64,000 nucleotides of DNA from Bombyx mori (GCF_030269925.1 NC_085117.1:3224001-3288000); one strand, 5' to 3'; shown: positions 1 through 11,330, counted from the stretch's first letter. Numbers and translations: made by a program. The notes: generated by a model not told the origin, from the letters alone.

Positions 1-90
1 CTTCAAACCAAAACGCGTTACTACTTCACGGCATAAATAGGCAGGGCGGTGGTGCCTACCCGTGCGGACTCACAAGGCGTCCGGGTGGTA
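1..90 (-). mobile_element. Bm1 SINE fragment (cut by window edge)
   Basis: Reads as the Bm1 middle section in reverse (cttcaaaccaaaacgcgtta, then aggcagggcggtggtgccta). It ends about 115 bp before the MCT exon at 205. Confidence 0.75.
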
Positions 91-204
91 CCGGGCTGAT
101 AAGACGCCCTCACTGACACCGCAAAGTTTTCTAATCTATTCGACTCTATCGATTTCCTGTTCTATTGTACGGTCGTCAAAAAAAGTGTTTTCATTATTCG
201 ACAG

Positions 205-328
205 AGGCGCCGTCTTGATATTGGGTGGAATAATGCTGAACGTTTGGGCGGCTGCTCTCCTGTTCCAGCCTGTCGAAGAGCACATGGTCAGGAAGTACAA
301 GGAAAACCAGGAGGAGGACTGTCCTCAG
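205..328 (+). CDS. MCT-like transporter (SLC16), internal exon: end of TM6
   Basis: Internal coding exon bounded by an acceptor (pyrimidine-rich tract then cgacag, ending at 204) and a donor (CAG|GTATGT at 329). It encodes GAVLILGGIMLNVWAAALLF followed by a short QPVEEHM segment and a charged tail rich in Glu, ending at Gln. The hydrophobic G-G-x-M-L-N...A-L-L-F-Q-P-V-E pattern is what insect monocarboxylate transporters (SLC16, major facilitator superfamily) show at the end of TM6, just before the large cytosolic loop. The first base completes a codon begun upstream; the last codon is complete (phase 0). TM1-5 must lie left of the window. Both later terminal exons (5171 and 11390) open in phase 0, so either can follow this exon. 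Family assignment is good; exact substrate unknown. Confidence 0.75.
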
Positions 329-407
329 GTATGTATGTGTGTAAAAGGGGGGAGGGGAGGGAATGGGAATATTTTTGTGTTCCCTCACATCTACACAACT
401 ATATGAT

Positions 408-655
408 AGTTTTTTTTATTGCTCAGATGAGTGGACGAGCTCACAGTCCACCTGGTGTGAAATGGTTACTGGAGCCCATAGACATCTACGACGTAAATGT
501 GCCACCCACCTTGAGATATCAGTTCTATGGTCTCAAGTATAGTTACAACGGGTGCCCCACCATTCGAACCGAAACGCATTACTGCTTCACGGTAGAAATA
601 GGCAGAGTGGTGGTACCTACCCGCGCGGACTGCAAGAGGTTCTACCACCAGTAAT
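408..655 (-). mobile_element. Bm1 SINE, 5'-truncated
   Basis: Poly-T, then the reverse of the Bm1 tail (gagtggacgagctcacagtc) through to accaccagtaa. Begins about 80 bp after the MCT donor at 329. The open reading frame through it is chance. Confidence 0.85.
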
Positions 656-2346
656 TTAATTTAGGAGGGTGAGCCATATGAGGAGGGGAATGCAATGCGG
701 TCTGGTTCTTGTGCCAGACCACGGTTTTATGAAGGTTGAAGGGTGGGTAGGGATTTCCGTGATGTGATGCCCGTGGACTCATGCCCTTAGGTGCGGAGCG
801 AGGTCACCTCCCTACCTGTTAAATAGATATATACTATCAGTTGGAATGCATACATCGTTTATGGGCTTACGCTGTGCTTTGGGTTTTAAAGAAGTCATTC
901 ATATCTGGTACTGTTGTTAAGGGGTGTTTTAGGCTTCGTATAGATATGGTTGCTTCAGACGGGTGAAAATTAGTACATATTATTTTTTCGGGTGGGTTTT
1001 TTGACTTTATGAGTGCCACATAACAATGCCTTAAAGAGAACTCCTAACGTAGTAGTACCGTTTGCAGACAAAAATGTTTTTTTCTTTCTTTCATTTCTTT
1101 TAATTTAAGATTTATCGTAGCCAGTGGCACTCAAATTGTCAGAGACAACTGTCATTACTTTAAATAGATGATCATTTTCATTGAGCCGAAGTGAAATTTC
1201 TTTGTTAATTTGTGATTAAGAAGAAAATTTGTACAAAAACAAGTATAGTTTCGCCGAGATGGGAACGAAAAGAGTCTTAAAATCACTTTAAAATGCTCTA
1301 TATCTTTCTTGCGTCCGTTATCTATAGTTCCGATTTTATTACGCGACGAAATGTTGATGTTGCTGCTGTCGGTACATGAGTCGCGTTACGATCCACTCAA
1401 GGAAGTGTCACTTCACTAATGCCGTTTATTTTGTCGTTTTTTTTTCGCACATCGCTTTTAAAAGTTTAAACGTTTTTCACGTTAAAAGCAATTATTAAAA
1501 AAAAAGCTCCTGTGTTTTTGACGATTTTTGAAAATGAAACGAAATATTTCCATTAAAACTGAAACCGCACGGACCGGATGTCATTGTCAGTGGACAGTCT
1601 ACAGTCGTCTACAGTAAGCAAAAACATAAATGTGTTTTTTATTATTATGATTATTATTACATTTGTTTCTTTAACAAAATAACCGTTGTAATAAGCATTT
1701 AGCTCTTAATGTGCTATTTTTGTTGAATGTTAATTTTTTTTTAACGTATTTGGTACATATCGGTTTCCCGTTTAGCATTCGTTAATATTACGATTCATAG
1801 AAGATAGTTTAGTAGTCTTCCTAAATTATATTAGCGCATAATTTTAATGGTAAAGTAAAATTTTTATTTAGCAGTCGGTACCTTGACGATATTGTCATTT
1901 ATGACCTAAAACCATCCCCAAATTTATTTATATCGAGAGATCAAAGGATAATTAGTTTAGGCGACATTTGAGTCGTCTATTATCAAAGGTGGCAATCTGT
2001 GCATTTGGACAAAAAAATGTTATTGATATGTCAATACAGATTGATTTGAATATAATCGTCTCCTTCAAAGAATACGGTTCAAAACCTGCATTAAATAAAG
2101 GTTAATACTTAACCTGTTATTTATCTAAGATGTCGTTCAGAAGAGTTTTGTGACTGCCAATGGAATACAAAGTCAATAATTCGTTTTTCTGATATACCAA
2201 TAATTGTCCAAAAGTCACATTGCCGACTTTGATGTCGACTCATTTGATAACATATCATAACAAAAAAAACTTCTTTAGCTATTTGAATGGAGTAAACTTA
2301 ATTGATGTTTAATTTAAAACAATGAATTTTTTATGCTCATCTATTA
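656..2346. other. MCT intron, no gene seen
   Basis: AT-rich intron sequence with homopolymer T runs. 656-830 is GC-richer and may be the remnant of another element. No exon-like open frame or conserved motif was recognised. Confidence 0.5.
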
Positions 2347-2855
2347 TCTATATATATAAAAATGAATTGCTGTTCGTTAGTCTCGCTAAAACTCGAGAAC
2401 GGCTGGAACGATTTGGCTAATTTTGGTCTTGAATTATTTGTGGAAGTCCAGAGAAGGTTTAAAAGGTTAAGATAAATATGAGAATGCTCGGAATTAAATA
2501 AAAATAACAATTTTGGTTTTCCTTTGACGTGTCCCTCGTCGGACGGATTCCTTTTGTTTGTTTTAAGTTTATTTTATACAAAAATTTAGGTCTTTTATTT
2601 ATGGTTTGTTTTATTTATTGATCGATTTATTTACTATAATTTTATGAACTCAAGTGATCCGACTAATATTATACACATTATATTAAGAATTCTATTATAA
2701 TTAGTAGGTATCTATTATTATTAATGTATTAGTAACAATTTGTACAAATTTTGTAAAGTCACTTTTTTAAAATGCTAGAAATAAAAGGCTTTTTTTTATT
2801 TTATTTATTTATTATTTATCGATTGAGGCACTACGATGTCTGCCGGGTCAGCTAG
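2347..2855 (+). mobile_element. Non-autonomous Helitron
   Basis: Begins TCTATATATATAAAAATG after an A, carries the Lepidoptera-typical ctcgctaaaactcgagaac block, and ends gccgggtcagCTAG before a T. This is the A|TC...CTAG|T arrangement of Helitron insertions. No Rep/helicase coding. In the MCT intron. A related truncated copy in the opposite orientation is at 58333-58577. Confidence 0.75.
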
Positions 2856-3409
2856 TATCAAATAAAACACACCTTTGATTACAAAAAGCCGCTAAAGCCG
2901 AATAGCCTTTCACCTCTCGATATGGTAAGGTCTGATCCTAGATCGAATTATCGATTTAAATTAAAAAAAGTATTTTGAACGAATCCAGATATGTTTGGGG
3001 ACGATATTCTACGTACCAAATACCCTTAACGTAGCTACTAATAAATAGCTTACAGATGTAACGGTTGTTCATAATGAATTATATTAAAGCTTTTAACTGC
3101 ATCCGTTGCTATGCTAACTAACTTCATTGTTAAACCATTTCGATTTATAAAGTAAAGTATGCGGGTAGTTCTGTCTGTATGCTTGCATAAGACCCGTCAT
3201 CCGGTATCATTGTTAAATTAAAATACTGGAACGATTTGGGTGAATGATAAAATTCCCGATATCATTTTCGATATTGTTTCGATTTTCAACACGTATGTTT
3301 GTACGTTGTAAATGAAATCCGCGGCGCCATTTTGAAATTTCTGAATGCTACTCGATCGTCGCTTGGGTGGTTGCATTTCTTGGTGTTGATGGTGGCAATA
3401 TATGTAACT

Positions 3410-3622
3410 GGACTAGTTCACGGCGCACCTAGTGTTAATTGGTCACCGGAGCCCATAGACAACAACAACGTAAATGCCGCCGTCCACCTTGAGATATGAG
3501 TTCTAAGGTCTCCGTTTTTACACTACAACGGCTGGCATGCCCTTCAAACCGAAACGCATTACTGTTTCGCGGCAGACATAGGCAGGGCGGTGGTACCTAC
3601 CCGCGCGAATTATCACCATTAA
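3410..3622 (-). mobile_element. Bm1 SINE, diverged fragment
   Basis: Reverse Bm1 sequence with many changes (ggagcccatagacaacaac, then ccgaaacgcattactgtttc), older than most copies here. The rest of 2856-4170 is AT-rich intron without recognisable features. Confidence 0.75.
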
Positions 3623-4170
3623 TAGGTTAATTTTATTTTTACGTGCATTCAGACAGCTGTATAGGATCATTTTGATTTACATCCGAAATGGTTTGACATT
3701 ATTATTGTATGTATTATCTTTGAAAACTAACTCTACTCTTAATCATTATATAATCACTTTCCTTAACACGATATTACGTCATTGTCATTTTAAAACGCAT
3801 CAAAATTAATCTTGTTTAGCTATTGGCGTAGACAAAAAAATATTATTCGATAAAAAAAAAAACAAGGAAATAAAAGTTTCATTTTCAAAAATATATAAAG
3901 CATTAACACGTTATCCGCAGACTAAAATTTAATAGCGTCTCTTAAGTGAAAGTGATTATTGGTTTAAACGGGTTTTTTTTGTTTGTATTAATCACATTTA
4001 CGTCATCTTCTGAGTGCAACGTCTACTTTAATGCCTACCGTCCGCACACAGAGTAAATTCGAGCTGACTTTGAAGTATTTTTGACAGCTGTCATCTGAAA
4101 ATGACAGCAAACGTCACCTTGACGGAGGGCGGTCGGTGTTGCACGTCGAACGTGTTCATTATTTTTATGG

Positions 4171-4557
4171 TGGGCATAAGTAAGGAGCAGTGTATTTAAA
4201 AATGTCCGGGAGCCAATTAAGGTGGCGCCACAGTAGCAAGTGGAAAGATTTAAAAAAAACAGCGCCATAAATTATTAGAGTAGAATACTAAATTAAGAAG
4301 AAAGAACGCTACCTACGCAAATATGATATGTAATAAATATAAATAGTTGAGATTTTAAATACTGTCAAATATTAAATTTTCCAAACCGCCACACTTTGGT
4401 CTGTTTAAAACTGCTATTTTCATATCATTTCCACTTCCTACACTACCGCTATTTCGCCGTGAGTCTTCCAACAATAACTCGCTGTTTACAGGTGGACAGT
4501 TTTTCAATATGTCTGTGCCCCTATACAAGATGGCGCTCCTTACTTCTACCCTCCGTA
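4171..4557 (+). mobile_element. MITE copy 1 (TIR element, about 380 bp)
   Basis: Shares most of its length with 7628-8000: tggcgccac followed by agcaagtggaaagatt, aacgctacctacg, and the right end aagatggcg...taccctccgta. The left inverted repeat is eroded in this copy. Non-coding. It lies upstream of MCT terminal exon A, in the intron. Confidence 0.65.
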
Positions 4558-4957
4558 GCTATTTTAATGTTGCTGCTAAGGTTTTTGTGCGTTATTGAAT
4601 GTGCGGTTTTTTTATTACATTGCGCGGCGCGTATGATGCTTGAAAACGGAGACCCGATAATTCATTTATAGGTCGATTATATAATATCTCGAATGTATCG
4701 ATGTTGGATTGTGTTGATTGTTGATTGAAGTTCGTTACGATGTTTCAAATGGAACGCAAAATCTCCAGTTTTCTTTTTTGTAATTAAAAATTAGACGGTA
4801 GCTCTATAGATTCTGTAACTGTCATTAAATTAGAATGGGGGGGGGGGGAGCTCCAGAATCAAATACGTGCCTCAGTTGTCGGGGGCACATAATATACATT
4901 AACAAAGACGAACTTAGTAATCGATGAGATTTTTGATTGGCCAATGTTTCAATGCAC

Positions 4958-4958
<1 letters not shown>

Positions 4959-5028
<70 letters not shown>

Positions 5029-5033
5029 AAACA
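4959..5033. repeat. (CA)n microsatellite
   Basis: About 31 uninterrupted CA/AC dinucleotides, then a few interrupted ones. It ends about 140 bp upstream of the MCT exon A acceptor. A G tract lies nearby at 4837-4848. Confidence 0.95.
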
Positions 5034-5170
5034 ACTGGTCTTCGTTTTCGTGTATCATAACACGCAAACGCTCCTCCGTGTAGACAATGTAGACAGTAGC
5101 TACGAGGTTTTAAATATTACTCGCACACGTACACAATCCGTTACGTTATCCAGCCGATGTTTCTCCACAG

Positions 5171-6292
5171 GACGCCCTGCTAGAGGAACAAGAAGAGGAA
5201 CAAGAGATTGACGTAATCGAAATGTCGCAGACGAACGATAAAAAGGGCATATCGGAAAACGGCAGGGCAGAGGAGAGTGGACTCGTCCACCAGGACAGCG
5301 TGCCCAGCATCGCGCCGTCCCAATCAAATAACCAACTGAAGCCGAATATGTCCAAACGGAAGTTGTCGTACTCGAAAACGCCCAAAGCGAATCCGAGCAC
5401 GTCCTCGTTCAGCAGACACGGCTCGCAGGAAACCTTCAGCAGGAGGCAGAGCAACGCCGGACCGATCAGGAATTATTCGACGTCCAGCTTAGCTTACATA
5501 TCCACCCCTTTCCACGGTTCGACTCTGTCAGCCTTTGAGACCCCCAACGAGTTCGCGTCCCAGTTCTCGTTGAAGTCCGTGGCGGAGAGCGTTACCGAGG
5601 CCGCCTACTGTTGCCTGTGCTGCAAGAAGAAAAAAAAGAAAAGCGAAAAGGAATCGTCGAAGTTCTTCGATCTGAGCCTGCTGACCGATCCCGCGTATCT
5701 TGTGGTGCTGCTATCGAGCGGCGCCGTCGCGATATCGGTGACGATCTTCATCATCAACCTGCCGTCGCACGCGGAGAACTTGGGGTTCAGTAAGGCCAGG
5801 GGAGCTTACCTGCTCAGTACCGTGTCCACCCTCGACCTGGTCGGTCGCATCGGCGGCTCGACGCTCTGCGACCTGAACCTGATCCCGAAGTGGTGCTACT
5901 TCGTTGGCGGTCTGATATTCGCCGGCATATCTCTGATCATACTCCCGTTCATGGTTTCGTATACGTGGATAAGCGTCGTGTGCGCGTTCTACGGACTCGC
6001 CTCCGGAGTCAACAACAGCGTGACGACCCTCGTCCTTGCCGAGATATTGGGTGTCGAGCGGCTGATGTCCAGTTTCGGTATAAGCCTGTTCGTCAACGGC
6101 ATCCTTCAGCTGATAGGGCCACCCCTCGGCGGTCTCTGGTTCGAGAGGGACCAGAACTATTTCCACATGTTCATAGCGCTCGGCTTTATATTCCTATTCG
6201 GGGCCTCCCTCTGGCTGTTCATGCCTTTCATAAATAGGCACAAGAATAAGAAGAAGTTGATGAATGATAAACTAACAACAGGCAAAGTATGA
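5171..6292 (+). CDS. MCT-like transporter (SLC16), terminal exon A (TM7-12)
   Basis: Last exon of a monocarboxylate-transporter-like protein. The acceptor (ttctccacag) ends at 5170 and the reading frame opens at once with 17 codons before the first internal Met at 5222, so that Met is not the start. Counting from it, residues 1-130 are a Ser-rich, probably cytosolic loop (SLC16 proteins have a large TM6-7 loop). Then come a Cys-Cys/poly-Lys stretch near 128-140 and six hydrophobic segments near 155-180, 193-216, 225-243, 248-275, 282-304 and 314-336, matching TM7-12. The TM8 motif LDLVGRIGG carries Asp205 and Arg209, spaced four apart like the Asp302/Arg306 pair needed for proton-coupled monocarboxylate transport in mammalian MCT1. 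TM11 has NGILQLIGPP. The tail is basic and ends with TGA. Probable role: plasma-membrane transport of a small carboxylate or related solute. Homologous over its length to the exon at 11390. Confidence 0.85.
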   Translation, partial: DALLEEQEEEQEIDVIEMSQTNDKKGISENGRAEESGLVHQDSVPSIAPSQSNNQLKPNMSKRKLSYSKTPKANPSTSSFSRHGSQETFSRRQSNAGPIRNYSTSSLAYISTPFHGSTLSAFETPNEFASQFSLKSVAESVTEAAYCCLCCKKKKKKSEKESSKFFDLSLLTDPAYLVVLLSSGAVAISVTIFIINLPSHAENLGFSKARGAYLLSTVSTLDLVGRIGGSTLCDLNLIPKWCYFVGGLIFAGISLIILPFMVSYTWISVVCAFYGLASGVNNSVTTLVLAEILGVERLMSSFGISLFVNGILQLIGPPLGGLWFERDQNYFHMFIALGFIFLFGASLWLFMPFINRHKNKKKLMNDKLTTGKV

Positions 6293-6582
6293 TGTAGATT
6301 TAATTGTGTTTTAAGTGAATTTTTTTTTTTTAGCAATTTTACATCACTAGTTAGATTTAGTCTGCGTTTTGACAGAATAGCGTTTAAATGTTAATGCTGA
6401 TTTTATTATAATTTTGGTTTTAGCAAACTTTTTTTTTAGATTTTTTAAGTTGCTATTAGGGTTTTTGCTTCTCGCGAAGCCGCTGTCTTCTTCGTCTCCT
6501 TCTAGAACAAAGTGTTCAAGTTATAAATAATTTAAGGCCAGTAAGTGAATTTAATGGAAAAAGTATGTATGTGTACTTTGCT

Positions 6583-7235
6583 AGCACGTCTAGCGCGTCA
6601 TTACAACGACTTTCGTTAAAAAAATTTTTATGCATTTTCTTATAGTTTGACGAATAACGTTATTTTTAAATAGCACGTCGTTATAACGACTTCCGTTAAT
6701 ATATTTTGAGACATTTATTTTTACTTCTTCTTATATAGTTTGACGAATAACGTTATTTTTAAATAGCACGTCGTTATAACGACTTTCGTTAATATATTTT
6801 GAGACGTTTATTTTTACTTCTTCTTCTTATAGTTTGACGAATAACGTTATTTTTAAATAGCATGTCGTTATAACGACTTTCGTTAATATATTTTGAGACG
6901 TTTATTTTTACTTCTTCTTCTTATAGTTTGACGAATAACGTTATTTTTAAATAGCACGTCGTTATAACGACTTTCGTTAATATATTTTGAGACGTTTATT
7001 TTTACTTCTTCTTCTTATAGTTTGACGAATAACGTTATTTTTAAATAGCACGTCGTTATAACGACTTTCGTTAATATATTTTGAGACGTTTATTTTTACT
7101 TCTTGTTCTTATAGTTTGACGAATAACGTTATTTTTAAATAGCACGTCGTTATAACGACTTTCTTTAATATATTTTGAGACGTTTATTTTTACTTCTTCT
7201 TCTTATAGTTTGACGAATAACGTTATTTTTAACGT
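6583..7235 (+). repeat. 94-bp minisatellite, about 6.5 tandem copies
   Basis: The marker tagtttgacgaataacg recurs at 6642, 6736, 6830, 6924, 7018, 7112 and 7206, an exact 94-bp period. Copies differ by only a few bases, the first being most diverged. Each unit holds two perfect palindromes: GTCGTTATAACGAC (14 bp) and AATAACGTTATT (12 bp). The array starts about 290 bp after the stop of MCT terminal exon A and is probably in its 3' UTR or just beyond. Confidence 0.9.
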
Positions 7236-7444
7236 TAGACAATGCCAGCGACTTATTTTCAGATTCACACAAAACTCGTGTTACTTTTTGTACTTTTTAA
7301 TGATTAGATTAGATTATATTTTGTTTTATATTTGACAATGATTGCTTTTTGAATGTTGTGTGTGGTGTTTTTTTTTTTCTTATTTTTTGTTTGTTTGTTG
7401 TATCTTATTCAAGCGATGGCGCCAAACAGTGGCTTCGAGATTTG

Positions 7445-7450
7445 AATAAA
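7445..7450 (+). terminator. Candidate polyadenylation signal for MCT exon A
   Basis: The first AATAAA noticed after the exon A stop is about 1.15 kb downstream, beyond the 94-bp minisatellite. If it is used, the minisatellite is part of the 3' UTR. Inference only; non-canonical signals nearer the stop cannot be excluded. Confidence 0.3.
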
Positions 7451-7627
7451 AATCGCGTACTTAAAAAGTTTTTGGCCTAAATTATTTGTACTTAGGTAAT
7501 TTACATAAATGTGTATTCTTTTTTCTTTATTAACGACATCTGAATTCTGATTCACACGAATTCAAGATGTCTCATTATTAGTAGCGTATGTTGTTTGACG
7601 CCACCTTGTATTTAGTATTAGGAAAGC

Positions 7628-8000
7628 TATGGAGGGTAGAAGTAAGAAGCGCCATCTTAGTGTCTTAAAAAGTGTTTTAAAAATAAGCCAATTAAGGTGG
7701 CGCCACTATAGCAAGTGGAAAGATTAACAAAACATTGGAGTAGGATACTAAGTTAAGAAGGAAAAAAACGCTACCTACGTAAATATTAATAAAAATATAT
7801 ATAATTGAGATTTTAAAAATACTGCATATTTTTTAACTACACACTTGACTATTTAAAACTGCTATATTCATATCCTTTCCACTTACTACACTAGCGCTAC
7901 TTCCGTGAGTCTTCGTGTTCGAATAACTCGCTGTTTATAGGTGGACGCTTTTTCAACTTGTCCCCTATACAAGATGGTGATTTTACCTCTACCCTCCGTA
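7628..8000 (+). mobile_element. MITE copy 2 (TIR element, about 370 bp)
   Basis: Starts with tatggagggtagaagtaag and ends with the inverted counterpart (cttctaccctccgta is its right end), giving terminal inverted repeats of about 25-30 bp. Same orientation as the copy at 4171-4557; the two flank MCT terminal exon A. No transposase coding. Confidence 0.7.
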
Positions 8001-8218
8001 TTAAGAAAGCACAAAGTACTTAGATTATAAGATTTTGGAGATTCGAAAGTGTTACCAGCTCGCTTCGTTTTGTGTTCGCGGCGATTTTAAGTTACCTCAT
8101 TTAAAAATATATATATGTATATTATTACCGAGTTATTACTCCCCTATCAGCGCTACACTATATAAACGAGCCCTCGATGGGCTTTACGATTCAGCGTGTC
8201 CTTCGCAGAGTTTTGCTT

Positions 8219-8428
8219 AAATGGGTGGACGAGCTCAGTGTTAAGTGGTCACTGGAGCCCATAGAAATCTACAACGTGCCACCCACCCACCTTGACATAT
8301 AAGTTCTAAGGTCTCAGTATAGTTACCCCCACCCTTCAAGCCGAAACGCATTACTGCTTCACGGTAGAAATAGGCGGGGTGGTGGTACCTACCCGTGCGG
8401 ACTCACAAGAGGTCCTACCACCAGTAGT
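8219..8428 (-). mobile_element. Bm1 SINE, partly deleted
   Basis: Reverse Bm1 (gggtggacgagctcagtgtt through accaccagtagt) lacking part of the tail segment. Within 6.3-11.4 kb between the two MCT terminal exons. Confidence 0.8.
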
Positions 8429-8429
8429 G

Positions 8430-9650
8430 TCTGGCTGCATTGTACAAGCCAGACCCCCTCCCTCCCACCTTAACTCCCCATGCATTAGTCTCACCCCTGC
8501 CTTTCATCGCAGGGAGCTTCTGCCCGGGTAGTGGGGTTCGCCCCGAGCCCCGTTTCGTGCTCCCGTAAGGGAGTACGATGACCCTTCTTACTGCTTTACG
8601 ATTCACCTTTGCATGGAACTAGTGTCGCATGCATCGCGGACGCAAGCGTTGGTCGGTTGGAGCGGCCAGCCGTCGGGTGGGGGATTGACCCATTATAATC
8701 CGCTGAGCGAAGTGCTCTGCGCGCATTCCGAACGGATGCGTCTTGGTGTACGGACCACTGTCTCTCGACAGTCATTACTGCACAGCCATTGGACGTGGAA
8801 CGTTGTCTTTGACGATTAGTACTGTCCCTATTGCGGTGGGTGTACGGAACTCTGTCTGACAGATAGTACTGCCCTATGTGGCCGCATACATTGCCATTCG
8901 CTGTCTACAATATGTTGACCTTTGTTTTTAGTCTTATTCGCTGACAAAATTATATTTAGGATAGTTCTGTGTAATTTCTCCTTCCCTTTTTTTTTTTTTA
9001 AATCTACCTCACTTCTGATCGATAAAAATATATACATTTTATATCGATTTTTATTTTTACTAAACTTTTTTAAACGCAAAAGTGTTTTTGCTTGTTTTAT
9101 TTTTAAGTACAAACGTATCTACAACGTTCGTCCTAATATACGACACGACATGTTAGGTCGAAATCTTGAACCGCTTATCTGACCTTTAAATTGCATTTTT
9201 ACGTATTTATTGTTATTACACTTCGATTGCAATTCACGGTTTTAACACGTGTATGGAGCATTTAAAGGAACTTATAATGAGGCCTCCTGACAATCTTCAT
9301 TGCTGTAATGAATTGTGTTGAAGTGTTTATTTTCCCATACACCTATTATATAATTTTGATAGTTGACAGATGTCACTTTTGACAGGCGTCAAGTTTACAA
9401 AACCGGCCCGACCGTACCCTCGTTGTTTATTAAATAAAATAACTCTGGTGCCTAGTTCGTAAGTAGGTTAAGCGAACGAGAAGTGTCTTTGTTTTTTCTA
9501 TATTAAATAAATCATATATTTTGATGTAATATATTGTTTTATTCATTAACTTTTTTTGTTTTTTTGTTTTAACAGCTTTAATTTTACACAGGGCATGATT
9601 CTGTGAAGTATCAACAAAAAATAGAGTTACCACTAATTTGATAGTGTCCA
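8430..9650. other. Inter-exon region, unclassified
   Basis: 8430-8880 is GC-richer and looks repeat-derived but matches no family I can name. 8880-9650 is AT-rich. No N-terminal transporter half and no TM6-like exon was found here, which matters for the alternative-last-exon interpretation. Confidence 0.4.
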
Positions 9651-9654
9651 CTTA

Positions 9655-9840
9655 TTTTTCCGGTGTTCGAATCTCGCAGGCGGGTACCAACTCGCCTAAT
9701 GAAATACGTACTTAACAAATGTTCACGATTGACTTCGACGGTGAAGGAATAACATCGCTTAATAACAATCAAACCCGCAAAATTATAATTTGCGTAATTA
9801 CTGGTGGTAGGACTTGTTCTGAGTCGGCCGGGTAGGTAAC
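9655..9840 (+). mobile_element. Bm1 SINE head (forward arm of a foldback)
   Basis: Contains the B-box-like ggtgttcgaatctcgcaggc, tgttcacgattgacttc, aacccgcaaaattataattt and actggtggtagg, i.e. the Bm1 tRNA-related 5' part. The beginning is truncated. Confidence 0.85.
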
Positions 9841-9844
9841 GACT

Positions 9845-9965
9845 GCTCGATCCTTCAAACCGAAACGCATTACCGCTTCACGGCGGGTGGTAGTACCTAC
9901 CCGCGCGTACACAATATGTACTACCACCAGTAATTACGCAAATTATAATTTTGCGGGTTTGTTTT
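9845..9965 (-). mobile_element. Bm1 SINE fragment (reverse arm of a foldback)
   Basis: Reverse Bm1 core from cttcaaaccgaaacgcatta to gtaattacgcaaattataat and tttgcgggttt. It mirrors the forward copy immediately before it. Confidence 0.85.
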
Positions 9966-9969
9966 GACC

Positions 9970-10075
9970 TTGTAGGCAGACGAGCAATACGGCCCACCTG
10001 ATATTGAGTGCTTACCGTCGCCCATGAACTTCAGCAATGCCAGGGGTAGAGCCAAGCAACTGCAAAACCCCTAAA
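9970..10075 (-). mobile_element. BMC1-type LINE 3' end
   Basis: ccttgtaggcagacgagcaa, then ccatgaacttcagcaatgcc: the reverse of the BMC1-like LINE 3' terminus seen several times in this window. Confidence 0.7.
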
Positions 10076-10499
10076 TCTAGTGAAAAGTTGTTTGTTTACC
10101 CCACGTGTGCTTTGGAACGTAATTCGTTCGAGTGGCATTAGATAAAAATATTGTATTTGTAAATCTCAGGACACTATTGACAACGTTGACTAAGTCGCAA
10201 CAGGATACGGTTGAGAACCTCTGGTCGAGGCTTAGCAAGTGAAAAATATAATTTACTTGTTTTTCTAAACATACAAAAGAACAATGGTAATAAAGCAGTT
10301 AAATAGAAATACTTTTTTTACATATTTTTAATTGATATTTCAGTAAATAACGGAGAACAGTGTGAGAAAAAACATTACATCGTAATTAGACGATTTTACA
10401 GATCACCCGGTGGTTAATAGTCAGAGTCGCCCAAAGACATCAACAAAGTCAGGGCCACAGCTGAACTCTATAAAAGTTCCCCGATAATATATTTTGAAT

Positions 10500-10830
10500 T
10501 TCGTCTTTCAAGCCACCGTTTAGAGCGGTGTTTCTCAACGTGGGGCCTACGCCCCACGTGGGGGCAATTTGATAATTAAGGGGGGCAATCGCACTAAATT
10601 AATATAGAAAATCTGTATTAAAGTCATTTTGAGTTTGAATTTCAGTTTTTTATTATGTTTTGAAATATTACTTCTTTTCTGATAACAATTTGATATCTTC
10701 CTAAAACCTATAATTTATGTTACTTAAGTGAACAAATCAATTTCTTAGTGTTAAAAATTGTGCCCCATACATAAAAATTCAAGAAATGTTACTGTGGGGC
10801 ATGGCACAAAAAAGGTTGGGAAAGATTGGT
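10500..10830. other. Repeat-like segment with hairpin
   Basis: ctcaacgtggggcctacgcc, then ccacgtggggg: gcgtaggccccacg-type complementary runs near 10535-10565 form a short hairpin, reminiscent of the end of a hAT-like element. No coding. Confidence 0.3.
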
Positions 10831-11094
10831 TAGTTAAGGATACAGCGTATATGCGGAGACTGAATGGAAAAAAAAAATGTATGCCAGTTGTATTCGTCCA
10901 TAAATAGGTAAAGAATAGGCTGTGTTAGCTATTTATGGATTGATATGATTAAACCCCATGAAGTAGTCCGGTATTTTGGTTCTTTCAAAAATATGACATT
11001 TGACTCGCACGATGCTGTCAATTAAGTGACATCTTTGTGATTGTTTTCTATCAATCAAACCCTTTTTTGGGTTGCCCTCCACGTAGAATCTTTA

Positions 11095-11330
11095 TTGCTT
11101 ACATGGATGGACGAGCTCACAGCCCACCTCGTTTTAAGCGGTGACCGGAGCCCATAGACATCTATAACGTAAATGCCGCCACCCACCTCGAGACTTGAGT
11201 TCTAAGGTCTCAGTATAGTTACAACGGCTGCCCCGCCCTTCAAACCGAAACGCATTACTGCTTCACGGTAGAAATAGGCAGCGCGGTGGTACCTACCCGC
11301 GCGGACTCACAAGAGGTCCTACCACCGGTA
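11095..11330 (-). mobile_element. Bm1 SINE, 5'-truncated
   Basis: Reverse Bm1 from atggatggacgagctcacag to gtcctaccaccgg. It ends 60 bp before the acceptor of MCT terminal exon B. Confidence 0.9.

Noticed and set aside
244..654. 136-codon open frame overlapping the MCT exon and a SINE
   Set aside because: Out of frame with the TM6 coding and runs through Bm1.
4825..5211. Open frames with Cys-Val or Thr-His repeats
   Set aside because: Translation of the (CA)n microsatellite.
5711..6166. 151-codon - strand open frame within MCT exon A
   Set aside because: Shadow of the real + strand frame; no family resemblance.
6583..7235. CRISPR-like repeat array
   Set aside because: Units are contiguous 94-bp tandem repeats with no unique spacers, in an insect genome.
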